This document shows, in pieces, positions 36,698 to 46,457 of a stretch of DNA of 64,000 bases. The number at the start of each line of letters is the position of its first letter. Position 1 is the first letter of the stretch. The position numbers and the translations under genes were made by a program. The stretch is taken from contig NZ_FWWV01000002.1 in NCBI RefSeq assembly GCF_900176075.1, positions 62,001 through 126,000 on the forward strand, read 5' to 3'. The notes under the pieces were generated by a model. That model ran no database searches and was not told the origin of the DNA. It was given only the letters and a program-made list of their open reading frames with translations. The stretch is from Pasteurella testudinis DSM 23072. GTDB taxonomy: Bacteria > Pseudomonadota > Gammaproteobacteria > Enterobacterales > Pasteurellaceae.

Positions 36698-38539
36698 TTA
36701 GTCTTGCAATTTGCTACGATCACGCACTGCGCCTTTGTCGGCACTGGTCGCCAACATCGCATAGGCTTTCAGCGCAAGCGACACTTGGCGTTGGCGGTTT
36801 TTCGGTTTCCAGCCCAGTTTCTCTTGTTCTGCACGGCGCGCGCTCAATACGCTGTCGTCCACCAACAGTTCGATTTTACGCTCGGGAATATCAATCGAGA
36901 TCAAATCACCGTCCTGCACCAAACCGATTGTGCCGCCGTTCGCCGCTTCCGGCGAAACGTGACCGATTGATAAGCCTGACGTGCCGCCGGAAAAACGACC
37001 GTCGGTCAGCAACGCACAGGCTTTACCCAAGCCCATGGATTTGAGGTAACTGGTCGGATAGAGCATTTCTTGCATGCCCGGTCCGCCTTTCGGCCCTTCG
37101 TAGCGGATCACCACCACATCACCGGCGACGATTTTGCCGCCTAAAATTGCCGCCACCGCATCATCTTGGCTTTCAAACACTTTCGCCTTGCCTTGGAATT
37201 TCAAGATCGATTCATCGACACCGGCAGTTTTAACGATACAGCCGTTTTCTGCCAAATTACCGGATAACATCGCCAAACCGCCGTCTTGGCTGTAAGCATT
37301 GGCTTTATTGCGGATACAACCGGAAGTGCGGTCATCGTCCAGCGTATCCCAACGGCAATCTTGCGAAAACGCTTGGGTTGTGCGGATTCCGGCAGGGCCG
37401 GCGCGGAAGAATGACCGCACTTTTTCATCATCGGTACGGATAATGTCGTAGCGATCTAACTGCTCTGACATGGAATAGCCTAACACGGTACGGGTTTGGT
37501 TATTGAGTAAACCGGCACGATCCAATTCGCCCAAAATCCCCATTACGCCGCCGGCGCGATGTACGTCTTCCATATGGTATTTATTGGTGTTCGGCGCAAC
37601 TTTGCTCAAACACGGCACCACGCGCGACAGGCGGTCAATGTCGTCCATATTGAAATCCACTTCCGCTTCCTGCGCCGCTGCCAGTAAATGCAGTACGGTG
37701 TTGGTCGAGCCACCCATGGCAATATCAAGGCTCATGGCGTTGTCAAATGCCGCTTTGGTGGCAATTGAACGTGGTAAGACGCTGTCGTCGTCTTGTTCGT
37801 AATAGCGCTTGCACAATTCTAAAATTTGCGTTCCGGCTTGCAAGAATAGCTGTTTACGATCGGCATGGGTTGCCAAACAAGAACCGTTACCCGGCAGGCT
37901 CAAGCCCAAGGCTTCGGTCAAGCAGTTCATCGAGTTGGCGGTGAACATACCGGAACACGAACCGCAGGTCGGACAAGCGGAACGTTCTATCGCTTCGCTG
38001 TCGGCATCGCTGACATTCGGATCGGCACTTTGAATCATGGCATCGACCAAATCCAGTTTAATCAACTGGTTAGACAGTTTGGTTTTGCCCGCTTCCATCG
38101 GACCGCCAGAGACGAAAATCACCGGAATATTCAGGCGCAATGCCGCCATTAACATGCCCGGGGTGATTTTGTCACAGTTGGAAATACACACCATCGCATC
38201 GGCGCAATGGGCATTCACCATATATTCAACCGAATCCGCGATCAGCTCGCGCGACGGCAACGAATACAGCATGCCGCCGTGCCCCATCGCAATGCCGTCA
38301 TCGACCGCAATGGTGTTGAACTCTTTGGCAATGCCGCCATGCGCTTCGATTTCACGCGCCACCAGTTGCCCCATATCTTTCAAATGCACATGCCCCGGCA
38401 CAAACTGGGTAAAGGAGTTGACCACCGCAATAATCGGTTTGCCGAAGTCCTGATCTTTCACGCCGGTCGCTCGCCACAACGCACGCGCCCCTGCCATATT
38501 GCGACCTTGGGTGCTGGTCGCCGAACGTAATTTAGGCAT
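36698..38539 (-). CDS. ilvD: Dihydroxy-acid dehydratase
   Basis: 613 residues, full length. Iron-sulfur ligands lie in [15 protein letters not shown] (about 118-132) and [19 protein letters not shown] (about 189-207). It makes the 2-keto acids of valine and isoleucine. RBS AGAGGAAA precedes the ATG at 38539. It lies between ilvM (gap 89 bases, holding a USS) and ilvA. IlvE is absent from this operon, unlike E. coli. Confidence 0.98.
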   Translation of the reverse strand: MPKLRSATSTQGRNMAGARALWRATGVKDQDFGKPIIAVVNSFTQFVPGHVHLKDMGQLVAREIEAHGGIAKEFNTIAVDDGIAMGHGGMLYSLPSRELIADSVEYMVNAHCADAMVCISNCDKITPGMLMAALRLNIPVIFVSGGPMEAGKTKLSNQLIKLDLVDAMIQSADPNVSDADSEAIERSACPTCGSCSGMFTANSMNCLTEALGLSLPGNGSCLATHADRKQLFLQAGTQILELCKRYYEQDDDSVLPRSIATKAAFDNAMSLDIAMGGSTNTVLHLLAAAQEAEVDFNMDDIDRLSRVVPCLSKVAPNTNKYHMEDVHRAGGVMGILGELDRAGLLNNQTRTVLGYSMSEQLDRYDIIRTDDEKVRSFFRAGPAGIRTTQAFSQDCRWDTLDDDRTSGCIRNKANAYSQDGGLAMLSGNLAENGCIVKTAGVDESILKFQGKAKVFESQDDAVAAILGGKIVAGDVVVIRYEGPKGGPGMQEMLYPTSYLKSMGLGKACALLTDGRFSGGTSGLSIGHVSPEAANGGTIGLVQDGDLISIDIPERKIELLVDDSVLSARRAEQEKLGWKPKNRQRQVSLALKAYAMLATSADKGAVRDRSKLQD

Positions 38540-38628
38540 ACTGTTTTCCTCTGTTTAATCACTCAATTCTGTATTATTGTAGGGACGGATTAGCTATCCG
38601 CCCGAACCGCACTTTTCTGTTGATAACG

Positions 38629-38856
38629 TTATTCTTTTACTGCCACATTTTGCACGTCAAACAGCTTGCTTAACTGATTGACCAACGCATCGATCGGGCG
38701 CTCGCTGCTGACGCTGAATGCCAAATTGATCTGCTGCCCGCTTGACGTCATCTGCAATTGGCGCAAACGGTAGCCGCGATGGCGCACCACACGCAGCACC
38801 CGTTCCAACACTTCCGGTCGCCATTGGGCTTGTAGGGTTAATTGATACTCTTTCAT
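38629..38856 (-). CDS. ilvM: Acetolactate synthase II small subunit
   Basis: 75 residues from the ATG at 38856; an upstream extension to 38886 lacks a ribosome site. It is a single short ACT domain (LTLQAQWRPEVLERVLRVVRHRGY), as in E. coli IlvM (87 residues). It regulates or stabilises the IlvG catalytic subunit encoded just before it. The sequence RLRQLQMTSSGQQINLAFSV is typical. Confidence 0.93.
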   Translation of the reverse strand: MKEYQLTLQAQWRPEVLERVLRVVRHRGYRLRQLQMTSSGQQINLAFSVSSERPIDALVNQLSKLFDVQNVAVKE

Positions 38857-38918
38857 ATTCTGTCTCTTTAATAGGTCAAACCGCACTTTGGCTCAGATTA
38901 ATCATTAAACATCGAGCA

Positions 38919-40574
38919 TTAAACGCCAATGTCTTCCAACATCGTTTCGTTGCTGGCGCCCGGCGGCACCAACGGCCAAACATTTTCATCGGAATCAATA
39001 CAAACGTGCAGTAGATAAGCGCCTTCGCTATGCAGCAGGCGTTGTAAGGCATCGTGCACCTGATAACCGTGTTCGATCCGTTCACCGGCAATATCGAACG
39101 CCGCCGCCAGAGTAACGAAATCCGGATTATCGTCCAAAATCGTTTCGCTGTGGCGACCTTTGAAAAACAGCGACTGCCATTGGCGCACCATGCCTAAGCG
39201 TTGATTATCCAACAATAAAATTTTGATCGGCAAGTTGCCACGCTTAATTGAGCCCAGTTCCTGCACATTCATCATAAACGAACCGTCACCGCTGATTAAA
39301 ATCACACAATCGTCCGGACGTGCTTTCTGCGCACCGACCGCTGCCGGCAAACCGAAGCCCATCGTACCGAGACCGGCAGAGGTGAGGTAATTTTCCGGCA
39401 AGTTATGCTGCATATGTTGCGCCGACCACATTTGGTGCTGCCCGACATCGGTGGTGATCACCGCACTTTGCGGCTGCATTGCCGATAAGGTTTTCAACAA
39501 CGTCCACGGGTGAATGGTATCCTGATGTTCGTTCGGCGGATAGACAAACGAAAAATCGGTGATTAAGCGTTGAATATCCTGCTGCCAATCAGCGATTGAA
39601 AGTGCGGTCGCAAGTGCATCAAACGCCTGCGATAAATCGCCGCGCAACACCACGTCTGCCTTACGCAGCTTGTTAATTTCCGCCGCATCAATATCAGCAT
39701 GAATCACTTTGGCGTGCGGCGCAAACGTATCCAATTTGCCGGTCACGCGATCATCAAAACGCGCACCGAACACCAGCAATAAATCGCTTTCCTGCACCGC
39801 ATAGTTAGCGGCTTTGGTGCCGTGCATACCGACCATACCCATATAATACGGGGTATCGGCGGCAATCGCGCCCAAACCTTTGATGGTCGAAACCGACGGC
39901 ATTTGGGTCGTTTGCAAGAAACAGCGCAAGGCAGGCACGGCATTTGCCATGCCGACACCGCCACCGATATACAGCACCGGACGTTTGGCTTGTTGTAATA
40001 AGGTTTGGGCGTGTTGCAGGTTGTCGGCTTGCTGCGCCGGGGCGTTCTCCAGCGGTAACACCATCGGTTGTGCGGAAGTCGGGGCAAATTGCACATCTTT
40101 CGGAATATCAACCAACACCGGCCCCGGCCGCCCGCTTTGCGCCACTTGGAAGGCTTGCGCTAAAATCAACGGCAATTCTTCAATATTTTGCACGATAAAA
40201 CTCTGCTTGGTGCAAGCCAGTGACAAACCCAACACATCAATTTCCTGAAACGCATCGGTGCCGATAAACGGCGTTGCCACCTGTCCGGTGATCGCTACAA
40301 TCGGCACCGAGTCCAGCAGGGCATCTGCCAAACCGGTAATCAGGTTAGTCGCGCCCGGCCCAGAAGTGGCGATACACACCCCGACTTTTTTACTGGCGCG
40401 GGCATAACCGATCGCCGCCATTGCCGCCCCTTGCTCATTGCGACAGAGCAGGTGATCCAGCCCCGAATCGTAAATCGCGTCATACACCGGCATAATCGCC
40501 CCACCGGGATAACCGAAAATCACCTCTACCTGATGAGCCTTCAAGCTCTCCGTGACTAATCTTGCTCCGTTCAT
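38919..40574 (-). CDS. ilvG: Acetolactate synthase II large subunit
   Basis: 551 residues and uninterrupted, unlike the frameshifted ilvG of E. coli K-12. The thiamine-diphosphate N-domain has [14 protein letters not shown] and [17 protein letters not shown] (with the catalytic Glu), the middle domain binds FAD, and the C-domain carries [14 protein letters not shown], the ThDP-Mg motif. It joins pyruvate units or pyruvate and 2-oxobutanoate. First structural gene behind the leader and attenuator, with RBS GAGGAAG. Confidence 0.98.
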   Translation of the reverse strand: MNGARLVTESLKAHQVEVIFGYPGGAIMPVYDAIYDSGLDHLLCRNEQGAAMAAIGYARASKKVGVCIATSGPGATNLITGLADALLDSVPIVAITGQVATPFIGTDAFQEIDVLGLSLACTKQSFIVQNIEELPLILAQAFQVAQSGRPGPVLVDIPKDVQFAPTSAQPMVLPLENAPAQQADNLQHAQTLLQQAKRPVLYIGGGVGMANAVPALRCFLQTTQMPSVSTIKGLGAIAADTPYYMGMVGMHGTKAANYAVQESDLLLVFGARFDDRVTGKLDTFAPHAKVIHADIDAAEINKLRKADVVLRGDLSQAFDALATALSIADWQQDIQRLITDFSFVYPPNEHQDTIHPWTLLKTLSAMQPQSAVITTDVGQHQMWSAQHMQHNLPENYLTSAGLGTMGFGLPAAVGAQKARPDDCVILISGDGSFMMNVQELGSIKRGNLPIKILLLDNQRLGMVRQWQSLFFKGRHSETILDDNPDFVTLAAAFDIAGERIEHGYQVHDALQRLLHSEGAYLLHVCIDSDENVWPLVPPGASNETMLEDIGV

Positions 40575-40623
40575 TTCTTCCTCATTTACCGCACTTTTTA
40601 TTGATAAACCGTTTCAAACCCAC

Positions 40624-40653
40624 AAAAAAACCCTCAGCGGTTAGCGAGGGTTT
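40624..40653 (-). terminator. ilv operon attenuator terminator
   Basis: On the minus strand AAACCCTC and GAGGGTTT pair around a short loop (40653-40628), followed by TTTTTTTG. It stands between the leader peptide stop (40679) and ilvG, where transcription is cut when branched-chain aminoacyl-tRNAs are plentiful. Confidence 0.9.
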
Positions 40654-40678
40654 ACTGGTAAAGACTGGTACAGACCAA

Positions 40679-40768
40679 TTAGCAACACCGCTCGCTGTCG
40701 GTGATAATAATAATCACCAACCCGAGAAGAGTGCTAATAATTCGGCTTACTTGCCCATTCTGCTGCAT
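40679..40768 (-). CDS. ilvL: ilv leader peptide
   Basis: A 29-codon reading frame from the ATG at 40768 to TAA at 40681-40679. It contains the control stretch IISTLLGLVIIII: 6 Ile, 3 Leu and a Val in 13 residues, then TDSERCC. Ribosome stalling in this stretch when isoleucine, leucine or valine tRNAs are uncharged would prevent formation of the terminator at 40624-40653. The peptide is too short for gene finders, but its composition and position leave little doubt. Confidence 0.92.
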   Translation of the reverse strand: MQQNGQVSRIISTLLGLVIIIITDSERCC

Positions 40769-40818
40769 TTATTGTTCCAATCTGCTTTAACTGCTTTAAA
40801 TTCATTCATCTGTCTACA

Positions 40819-40846
40819 TAAATACCATATTTTTCCGGCGCTGCAA
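40819..40846 (-). promoter_or_regulatory. Promoter of the ilvLGMDA operon
   Basis: On the minus strand -35 TTGCAG (40846-40841), 16-base spacer, -10 TATTTA (40824-40819). Transcription would begin near 40811, about 40 bases before the ilvL ATG. The 385-base gap between ilvG and dld holds this promoter, ilvL, the attenuator and the dld upstream region. Confidence 0.7.
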
Positions 40847-40958
40847 AACGTTTTTTTACTTTGCGGCTAAATCTGTTTTCCGCCGCTCTGAAGCTGTTTA
40901 TTTTAAAATAAAGCGTATAGACTAGGACGCTATTGATCACACAATTAAGGAAAATCGC

Positions 40959-42662
40959 ATGACGTCCTATAATCAAAAACAAAGCACCTTAATCCAGCAG
41001 TTGAAAAAAATTGTCGGTGAGCAACACCTGCTTACCGATCCGAACCGCACTTTGCCTTATCGGCAAGGCTTCCGCTTCGGCAAAGGCAAAGCACTGGCGG
41101 TCGCCATTCCAAGTTCTTTGCTGGAGCAGTGGCGCATTTTACAGGCGTGTGTCAAAGCCGATGTGATTGTGATTACTCAAGCCGCCAATACCGGTTTGAC
41201 CGGCGGTTCCACCCCCGACGGCAACGATTATGATCGCGATGTGGTGATTATCAATACCATGCGCATCGATCAAATTCAGCTGATCAATAATGCCGAACAA
41301 GTGGTTTGCCTGCCGGGCAGCACGCTGTTTAAACTGGAAGCCGAATTGCTGAAACACGGGAGAGAAGCACACTCGGTTATCGGTTCGTCTTGCCTCGGCG
41401 CATCGGTGTTGGGCGGTATTTGCAATAACTCCGGTGGCGCATTGGTACAGCGCGGTCCGGCTTATACCGAAATGGCACTATTCGCCCAAATCGACAGCGA
41501 CGGCAAACTGCATTTAGTCAACCATTTAGGCATTGATTTGGGCGATGACGCGGAAGAGATGCTATCACGCTTGGAGAAAAAACGTTATCGCGAATCGGAT
41601 ATTCAAAACGATGAACGCCGCGGACACGATCACCACTATTGCGACCATGTGCGTCAGGTCGATGCCGACAGCGCCGCCCGTTTCAACGCTGATCCGCGCC
41701 GTTTACACGAGGCTTCGGGCTGCGCCGGAAAACTCATGGTATTTGCCGTGCGTCTGGACACTTTCCCGTTAGAAAAAAATACGCAGGTTTTCTATATCGG
41801 CAGCAACGACACCGCCGAATTAGACGATATCCGCCGTCATATTTTGAGCCAATTCGAATCCCTGCCGGTATCAGGCGAATACATTCACCGTGAAGCCTTT
41901 GATGTGGCAACGATTTACGGCAAAGATACGTTTTGGGCGATTAAAAAGTTAGGCACCAATAATCTGCCGAAACTCTTCGGTTTGAAAAATAAAGTGGACA
42001 GACTGTGTAGCAAAGTGCGGTTTCTACCGCAACATATCGCCGATAAAAGTCTGCAACTGTTCAGCAAAATTCTGCCGCAGCACTTGCCGAAAAAGATGTT
42101 GGAATACCGTGATCAATATGAACACCATTTGATCTTAAAAATGGCGGGCAGCGGCATTGAAGAAGCGAAGACGTTCTTGCAGCGCTATTTTGCCGAGCAC
42201 AGCGGCAATTTCTTCGTTTGCAACGCCGAAGAATCGCAAGCCGCTATGCTGCACCGCTTTGCCGTCGCCGGTGCCGCCGTGCGCTACCGGATCATCAACC
42301 ATAAAGCCGTCGAAGATATTGTGGCATTGGACGTGGCACTGCGCCGCAACGATCGTAATTGGTTTGAAACGCTGCCGACGGAAATTGATCAAAAATGTAT
42401 CCATAAACTCTATTACGGTCATTTTATGTGCCATGTTTTCCACCAAGACTACATCATCAAAAAAGGCACTGATCCGCATACGTTGGAAGAAGAGATGCTG
42501 ACATTGCTCGATCAACGCGGTGCACAATATCCGGCGGAACATAATGTCGGGCATTTGTATCACGCCAAACCGGAACTAAAAAAATTCTACCACGATCTGG
42601 ATCCGACCAACAGTTTCAATCCTGGCATCGGCAAAACTTCAAAATTGAAACACTGGCAATAA
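40959..42662 (+). CDS. dld: Quinone-dependent D-lactate dehydrogenase
   Basis: 567 residues, the length of E. coli Dld (571). FAD-binding PCMH-type domain with VIVITQAANTGLTGGSTPDG (about 69-88) and SVLGGICNNSGGALVQRGPAYTEMALFAQI; the C-terminal Dld-specific membrane-binding and cap regions follow (YGHFMCHVFHQDYI). It oxidises D-lactate to pyruvate at the inner face of the membrane and passes electrons to quinone. RBS AAGGA precedes the ATG. Monocistronic, ending in a USS-pair terminator. Confidence 0.97.
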   Translation: MTSYNQKQSTLIQQLKKIVGEQHLLTDPNRTLPYRQGFRFGKGKALAVAIPSSLLEQWRILQACVKADVIVITQAANTGLTGGSTPDGNDYDRDVVIINTMRIDQIQLINNAEQVVCLPGSTLFKLEAELLKHGREAHSVIGSSCLGASVLGGICNNSGGALVQRGPAYTEMALFAQIDSDGKLHLVNHLGIDLGDDAEEMLSRLEKKRYRESDIQNDERRGHDHHYCDHVRQVDADSAARFNADPRRLHEASGCAGKLMVFAVRLDTFPLEKNTQVFYIGSNDTAELDDIRRHILSQFESLPVSGEYIHREAFDVATIYGKDTFWAIKKLGTNNLPKLFGLKNKVDRLCSKVRFLPQHIADKSLQLFSKILPQHLPKKMLEYRDQYEHHLILKMAGSGIEEAKTFLQRYFAEHSGNFFVCNAEESQAAMLHRFAVAGAAVRYRIINHKAVEDIVALDVALRRNDRNWFETLPTEIDQKCIHKLYYGHFMCHVFHQDYIIKKGTDPHTLEEEMLTLLDQRGAQYPAEHNVGHLYHAKPELKKFYHDLDPTNSFNPGIGKTSKLKHWQ

Positions 42663-42673
42663 TTTTCGATCTA

Positions 42674-42716
42674 AAGTGCGGTTGTGATATGAACCGCACT
42701 TCTCTTTTTTCTTTTT
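42674..42716 (+). terminator. USS-pair terminator of dld
   Basis: AAGTGCGGTT (42674-42683) and AACCGCACTT (42692-42701) pair perfectly with an 8-base loop, followed by CTCTTTTTTCTTTTT. A clear case of two inverted uptake signals serving as an intrinsic terminator. Confidence 0.93.
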
Positions 42717-42865
42717 AGTACGCAAGGGAAGACTCGGTAATTCCGTCGGCATGAGGAATACTGCTCATTTATTTTGGCATAACTTATCCCAACAGACTAT
42801 TTCGCTTTCCGCCGTTTCGCTTTTATAATAACGCCTAATTTGGATTAACCTGAAAACATTCCGCG

Positions 42866-44179
42866 ATGGCACTTTTTTATACTGAACGCAAAAAAACCAC
42901 CCAACCGAAAAAAATGATACTGACGATTGACCGTCTGGATTATCAAGGCTTGGGGGTTGCCCGTGCGCAGGGCAAAACCTGGTTTGTGGAAAATGCGCTG
43001 CCGCAGGAACAAGTGGAAGTGCGGGTGCTGGAGGATAAAAAACAGTACGGCCACGCCCTGACCGAGAAAATCCTGCAAGCCTCCGCGCAACGCCGGCAGC
43101 CAAAGTGCGGTTATTATGCCGACTGCGGCGGTTGTCAAATGCAGCATATTCCGTTGGCGCTGCAACAGCAGGTGAAACAACAGGCGTTACAACAACGCTT
43201 AACTCGTTTGCAGCCGGAAATTGCCTTTCAGCCGATGTTGACCGGCGACGAATGGCACTATCGCCGCCGTTTGCGCCTGAGTATTTTGTTCGATAAAAAA
43301 AGCAAAACCCTGACACTCGGTTTGCGCCGACGCCGTTCGAAAGCAATTGTTAATCTTGATCACTGCGCCGTTGCCGAACCGCACTTGAACGCGGTGTTGG
43401 CGGCATTACAAACATGGCTGCCGCAATGGCGCAGCAAAGCGCAATTGGGACATATCGAACTGGTGGCGGCAGACAACGGCGCGGCGATGTTGTTGCGCCA
43501 TTTAGGCGAAATCCACGCCGACGACAAAGTGCGGTTATTGCGGTTTGCCGCCGATCATCAATTGCAACTGTTTGTTTGCGAACAAGAAAATCAAATTCAG
43601 CATTGGCACGGCGATACTCCGTATTATCAATTGGATAACCGGCAAAAACTGGCGTTTGCAGTGCGTGATTTTATTCAGGTCAACCGCACTTTAAATCAGA
43701 AAATGATCGACACCGCCCTTGACTGGCTCGATTTGCAGCCGCAAGATCGGGTGCTGGATTTATTTTGCGGAATGGGAAACTTTACCCTGCCGTTGGCCTC
43801 TAAAGTAGCAAGTGCGGTCGGGATTGAGGGCGTAGCGGAGATGGTCGCACAGGCACAAGCCAACGCCGCCGCCAATCAAGTGCAAAACGTTGAATTTTAC
43901 CAAAGCGATTTAGACCGCACTTTTGCCTATCAAGCCTGGGCGACACGCCGTTTTAACAAAGTGCTGCTTGATCCGCCGCGCAGCGGGGCACTGTTTGCGC
44001 TACCGCACTTGTGCGCATTGCAAGCAGAAAAAATATTGTATGTTTCCTGCAATCCTGCCACTTTGGTGCGTGACAGTGAATATCTGTTGCAACACGGCTA
44101 TAAAATTGAAAAAAGCGCGGCGATTGATATGTTTCCGCACACCGCCCATTTGGAATCGATCACCTTATTTAGCAAGTAA
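42866..44179 (+). CDS. rlmD: 23S rRNA (uracil-1939-C5)-methyltransferase
   Basis: 437 residues; the ATG at 42866 has a poor ribosome site but aligns with the E. coli RumA start. TRAM domain (about 17-75), [4Fe-4S] cluster Cys residues in KCGYYADCGGCQ plus Cys in LDHCAV, SAM site DLFCGMGNFTLPLA, and the catalytic Cys in LYVSCNPATL near 395. It methylates U1939 in 23S rRNA. It is followed by relA after 16 bases, the order found in Haemophilus. Seven USS cores fall in this gene, the densest stretch of the window. Confidence 0.97.
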   Translation: MALFYTERKKTTQPKKMILTIDRLDYQGLGVARAQGKTWFVENALPQEQVEVRVLEDKKQYGHALTEKILQASAQRRQPKCGYYADCGGCQMQHIPLALQQQVKQQALQQRLTRLQPEIAFQPMLTGDEWHYRRRLRLSILFDKKSKTLTLGLRRRRSKAIVNLDHCAVAEPHLNAVLAALQTWLPQWRSKAQLGHIELVAADNGAAMLLRHLGEIHADDKVRLLRFAADHQLQLFVCEQENQIQHWHGDTPYYQLDNRQKLAFAVRDFIQVNRTLNQKMIDTALDWLDLQPQDRVLDLFCGMGNFTLPLASKVASAVGIEGVAEMVAQAQANAAANQVQNVEFYQSDLDRTFAYQAWATRRFNKVLLDPPRSGALFALPHLCALQAEKILYVSCNPATLVRDSEYLLQHGYKIEKSAAIDMFPHTAHLESITLFSK

Positions 44180-44195
44180 CGAAAAAGGGAAAAAA

Positions 44196-46418
44196 ATGGT
44201 TGCTATACGAGCCTCACATTTGCTGACACCGGCGCAATTTGTGGTTGAAGATTGGAGCGAACGCCTGCCGCTCGCTCCTGCCGTTCGTCAAACGTTAATC
44301 GAAACTTGGCATTATAACGACGCAAAATTGCAAAATCTCGAAACCAAAGAGCGGCAATATTTGCTGTATGCCGCCAGTGAAATGGTCGAGGTGTTGAGCG
44401 GGCTGAATATGGATCAAGACAGTCTGCTGGCGGCGATGTTGTTCCCGTTGGTGCGCCGCCGCGTGTTGAACTACGAACAAATCAAAGAGGATTTCGGCAA
44501 CGACATTCGCAAACTGGTGAAAGGCGTGGTCGATATGGACGGCATCCGCCAACTGAGCGCCAGTCAGTCGGGCAGCCATTTGCAGGTGGATAACGTGCGC
44601 CGTATGCTGCTGGCGATGGTCGATGATTTCCGTTGTGTGGTGATCAAACTGGCGGAACGGGTGGCGTTTCTGCGTGAAGAGAATAATTTTATTTCCGAGC
44701 CGGAAAAAATACTGGCGGCGCGCGAATGCAGCAATATCTATGCTCCGCTTGCCAACCGCTTGGGGATCGGGCAGTTGAAATGGGAACTGGAAGACTACTG
44801 TTTCCGCTATCTTGATCCCGATAATTACCGCAAAATCGCGAAACTGTTGCATGAAAAACGGCGTGATCGCGAAGCTTATATCCATGATTTCGTTGCCGTC
44901 ATCGAACGCGATCTGCAAGCCGAGCTGCCGGTCGCGGCGCAAGTGTACGGTCGACCGAAACATATCTACAGCATTTGGAAAAAAATGCAAAAGAAAAACC
45001 TGCCGTTCGAGCAACTGTTTGATATTCGGGCGGTGCGGATTATTGTGGATAAGCTGGAAGATTGTTATACCGCACTTGGCATTGTCCACAGCCATTTCAA
45101 ACATATCGCCGCCGAATTTGACGATTACGTCGCCCACCCGAAACCGAACGGCTATCAGTCGATTCACACCGTCGTGCTCGGTGAGGGCGGCAAAGCGATT
45201 GAGGTGCAGATCCGCACCCAACAAATGCACGATAATGCCGAATTGGGCGTGGCGGCGCACTGGAAATACAAAGAAGGCAGCACCGGCGGACGGGCGGGTT
45301 ACGAACAGAAAATCACTTGGTTGCGCCAAGTGTTGGCGTGGCAGCATGACCTCAGCCAGTCCGGCGATGTGATGGAAGAGACCCGCAGCAAAATTTTTGA
45401 TGACCGGATTTACGTCTTCACGCCGCAAGGCGATATTGTTGATCTACCGGTCGGCTCAACCCCGCTGGATTTTGCTTACACCATTCACAGCGAAGTCGGT
45501 CACCGTTGCGTCGGCGCGAAAGTGGCGGATAAAATCGTGCCGTTCACTTACAAATTGCAAATGGGCGATAAAGTTGAAATTCTGACCCAAAAGAATCCGA
45601 ATCCAAGCCGCGACTGGCTGAATCCGAACACCGGTTTTGTCACCATCAATCGGGTGCGCTCCAAAATTCAGGCATGGTTTAAACGGCAGGATCGTGAGAA
45701 AAATATTCCGCTCGGCAAAGAGCTGTTGGAAGCGGAAATGGCAAAACTGGGACTGAATTACAAGCAAATTGAAGAATATGCCCTGCCGCGCCACAACCTG
45801 AAACAGCTTGAGGATTTATATGCCGGCATCGGCAACGGCGACATTCGCCTCAACCAGCTGAGTAACTACTTACAAGGCAAATTACTGCGGCCGACGGCGG
45901 AAGAGGTCGATGAGCATATTCTGCGCCAAGTGGAAAATAAGCAACAGCATAAAGCCAGTAGCAATAAAGGGCAGATCGTCATCGAAGGGGTCGGCAACTT
46001 AATGCACCATATTGCGCGCTGCTGCCAGCCGATTCCGGGCGATCACATTTTGGGCTACATCACCCAAGGGCGCGGCATTTCGATTCACCGTGCCGATTGC
46101 GAACAGGTGCTGAACCTACAAGAAGCCTGTCCGGAACGGGTGGTGGAAGCGATTTGGGGCGAAAGTTACCACACCAAATTTAACTTGGTCATCCGCGTGG
46201 TCGCCAACGACCGCACCGGCTTGCTGCGCGACATCACCACCGTGCTTGCCAATGAAAAAGTCAGTGTGCTGCGGGTCTCCAGTAAAAGCGATGTGAAAAA
46301 CATGACCGCCACCATTGATATGGAAATCGAACTGGGCAATGTCAGCATGCTGGCACGTATTCTGTCTTCACTGCTGCGGATTAACGATGTGGTTGAGGCG
46401 CGACGGTTGTCGAGTTAA
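44196..46418 (+). CDS. relA: RelA, (p)ppGpp synthetase I
   Basis: 740 residues from the ATG at 44196 with AAGGGA upstream; the open frame continues further 5' only as a shadow of rlmD. The N-terminal hydrolase-like domain lacks the His-Asp pair (AAMLFPLVRRRV), as in RelA and unlike SpoT. Synthetase motifs are GRPKHIYSIWKKMQ, FDIRAVRIIVD and HPKPNGYQSIHTVV; a TGS domain (IYVFTPQGDIVDLPVGSTPLDFAY), zinc-finger-like CC region and C-terminal ACT domain follow. It makes the alarmone when uncharged tRNA enters the ribosome. The PAAR-toxin module begins 40 bases after its stop. Confidence 0.98.
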   Translation: MVAIRASHLLTPAQFVVEDWSERLPLAPAVRQTLIETWHYNDAKLQNLETKERQYLLYAASEMVEVLSGLNMDQDSLLAAMLFPLVRRRVLNYEQIKEDFGNDIRKLVKGVVDMDGIRQLSASQSGSHLQVDNVRRMLLAMVDDFRCVVIKLAERVAFLREENNFISEPEKILAARECSNIYAPLANRLGIGQLKWELEDYCFRYLDPDNYRKIAKLLHEKRRDREAYIHDFVAVIERDLQAELPVAAQVYGRPKHIYSIWKKMQKKNLPFEQLFDIRAVRIIVDKLEDCYTALGIVHSHFKHIAAEFDDYVAHPKPNGYQSIHTVVLGEGGKAIEVQIRTQQMHDNAELGVAAHWKYKEGSTGGRAGYEQKITWLRQVLAWQHDLSQSGDVMEETRSKIFDDRIYVFTPQGDIVDLPVGSTPLDFAYTIHSEVGHRCVGAKVADKIVPFTYKLQMGDKVEILTQKNPNPSRDWLNPNTGFVTINRVRSKIQAWFKRQDREKNIPLGKELLEAEMAKLGLNYKQIEEYALPRHNLKQLEDLYAGIGNGDIRLNQLSNYLQGKLLRPTAEEVDEHILRQVENKQQHKASSNKGQIVIEGVGNLMHHIARCCQPIPGDHILGYITQGRGISIHRADCEQVLNLQEACPERVVEAIWGESYHTKFNLVIRVVANDRTGLLRDITTVLANEKVSVLRVSSKSDVKNMTATIDMEIELGNVSMLARILSSLLRINDVVEARRLSS

Positions 46419-46457
46419 ATTATATTTTTGATATATAGAACAAAAGAAATAACTGAA

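Noticed and set aside
42765..43346. 193-residue frame on the minus strand over the rlmD start
   Set aside because: Antisense to rlmD, Arg-rich composition, no homology I recognise, no ribosome site.
43923..44195. Upstream extension of the relA frame inside rlmD
   Set aside because: The extra residues are a shadow of the rlmD coding strand; the ATG at 44196 has a good ribosome site and matches the RelA start.
44295..45428. 377-residue frame antisense to relA
   Set aside because: His/Phe-rich translation typical of the reverse complement of a GC-biased gene; relA on the other strand is certain.
46428..46457. TTG start for the PAAR protein ten codons upstream
   Set aside because: No ribosome site at that position; the ATG at 46458 begins a normal cytosolic N-terminus.
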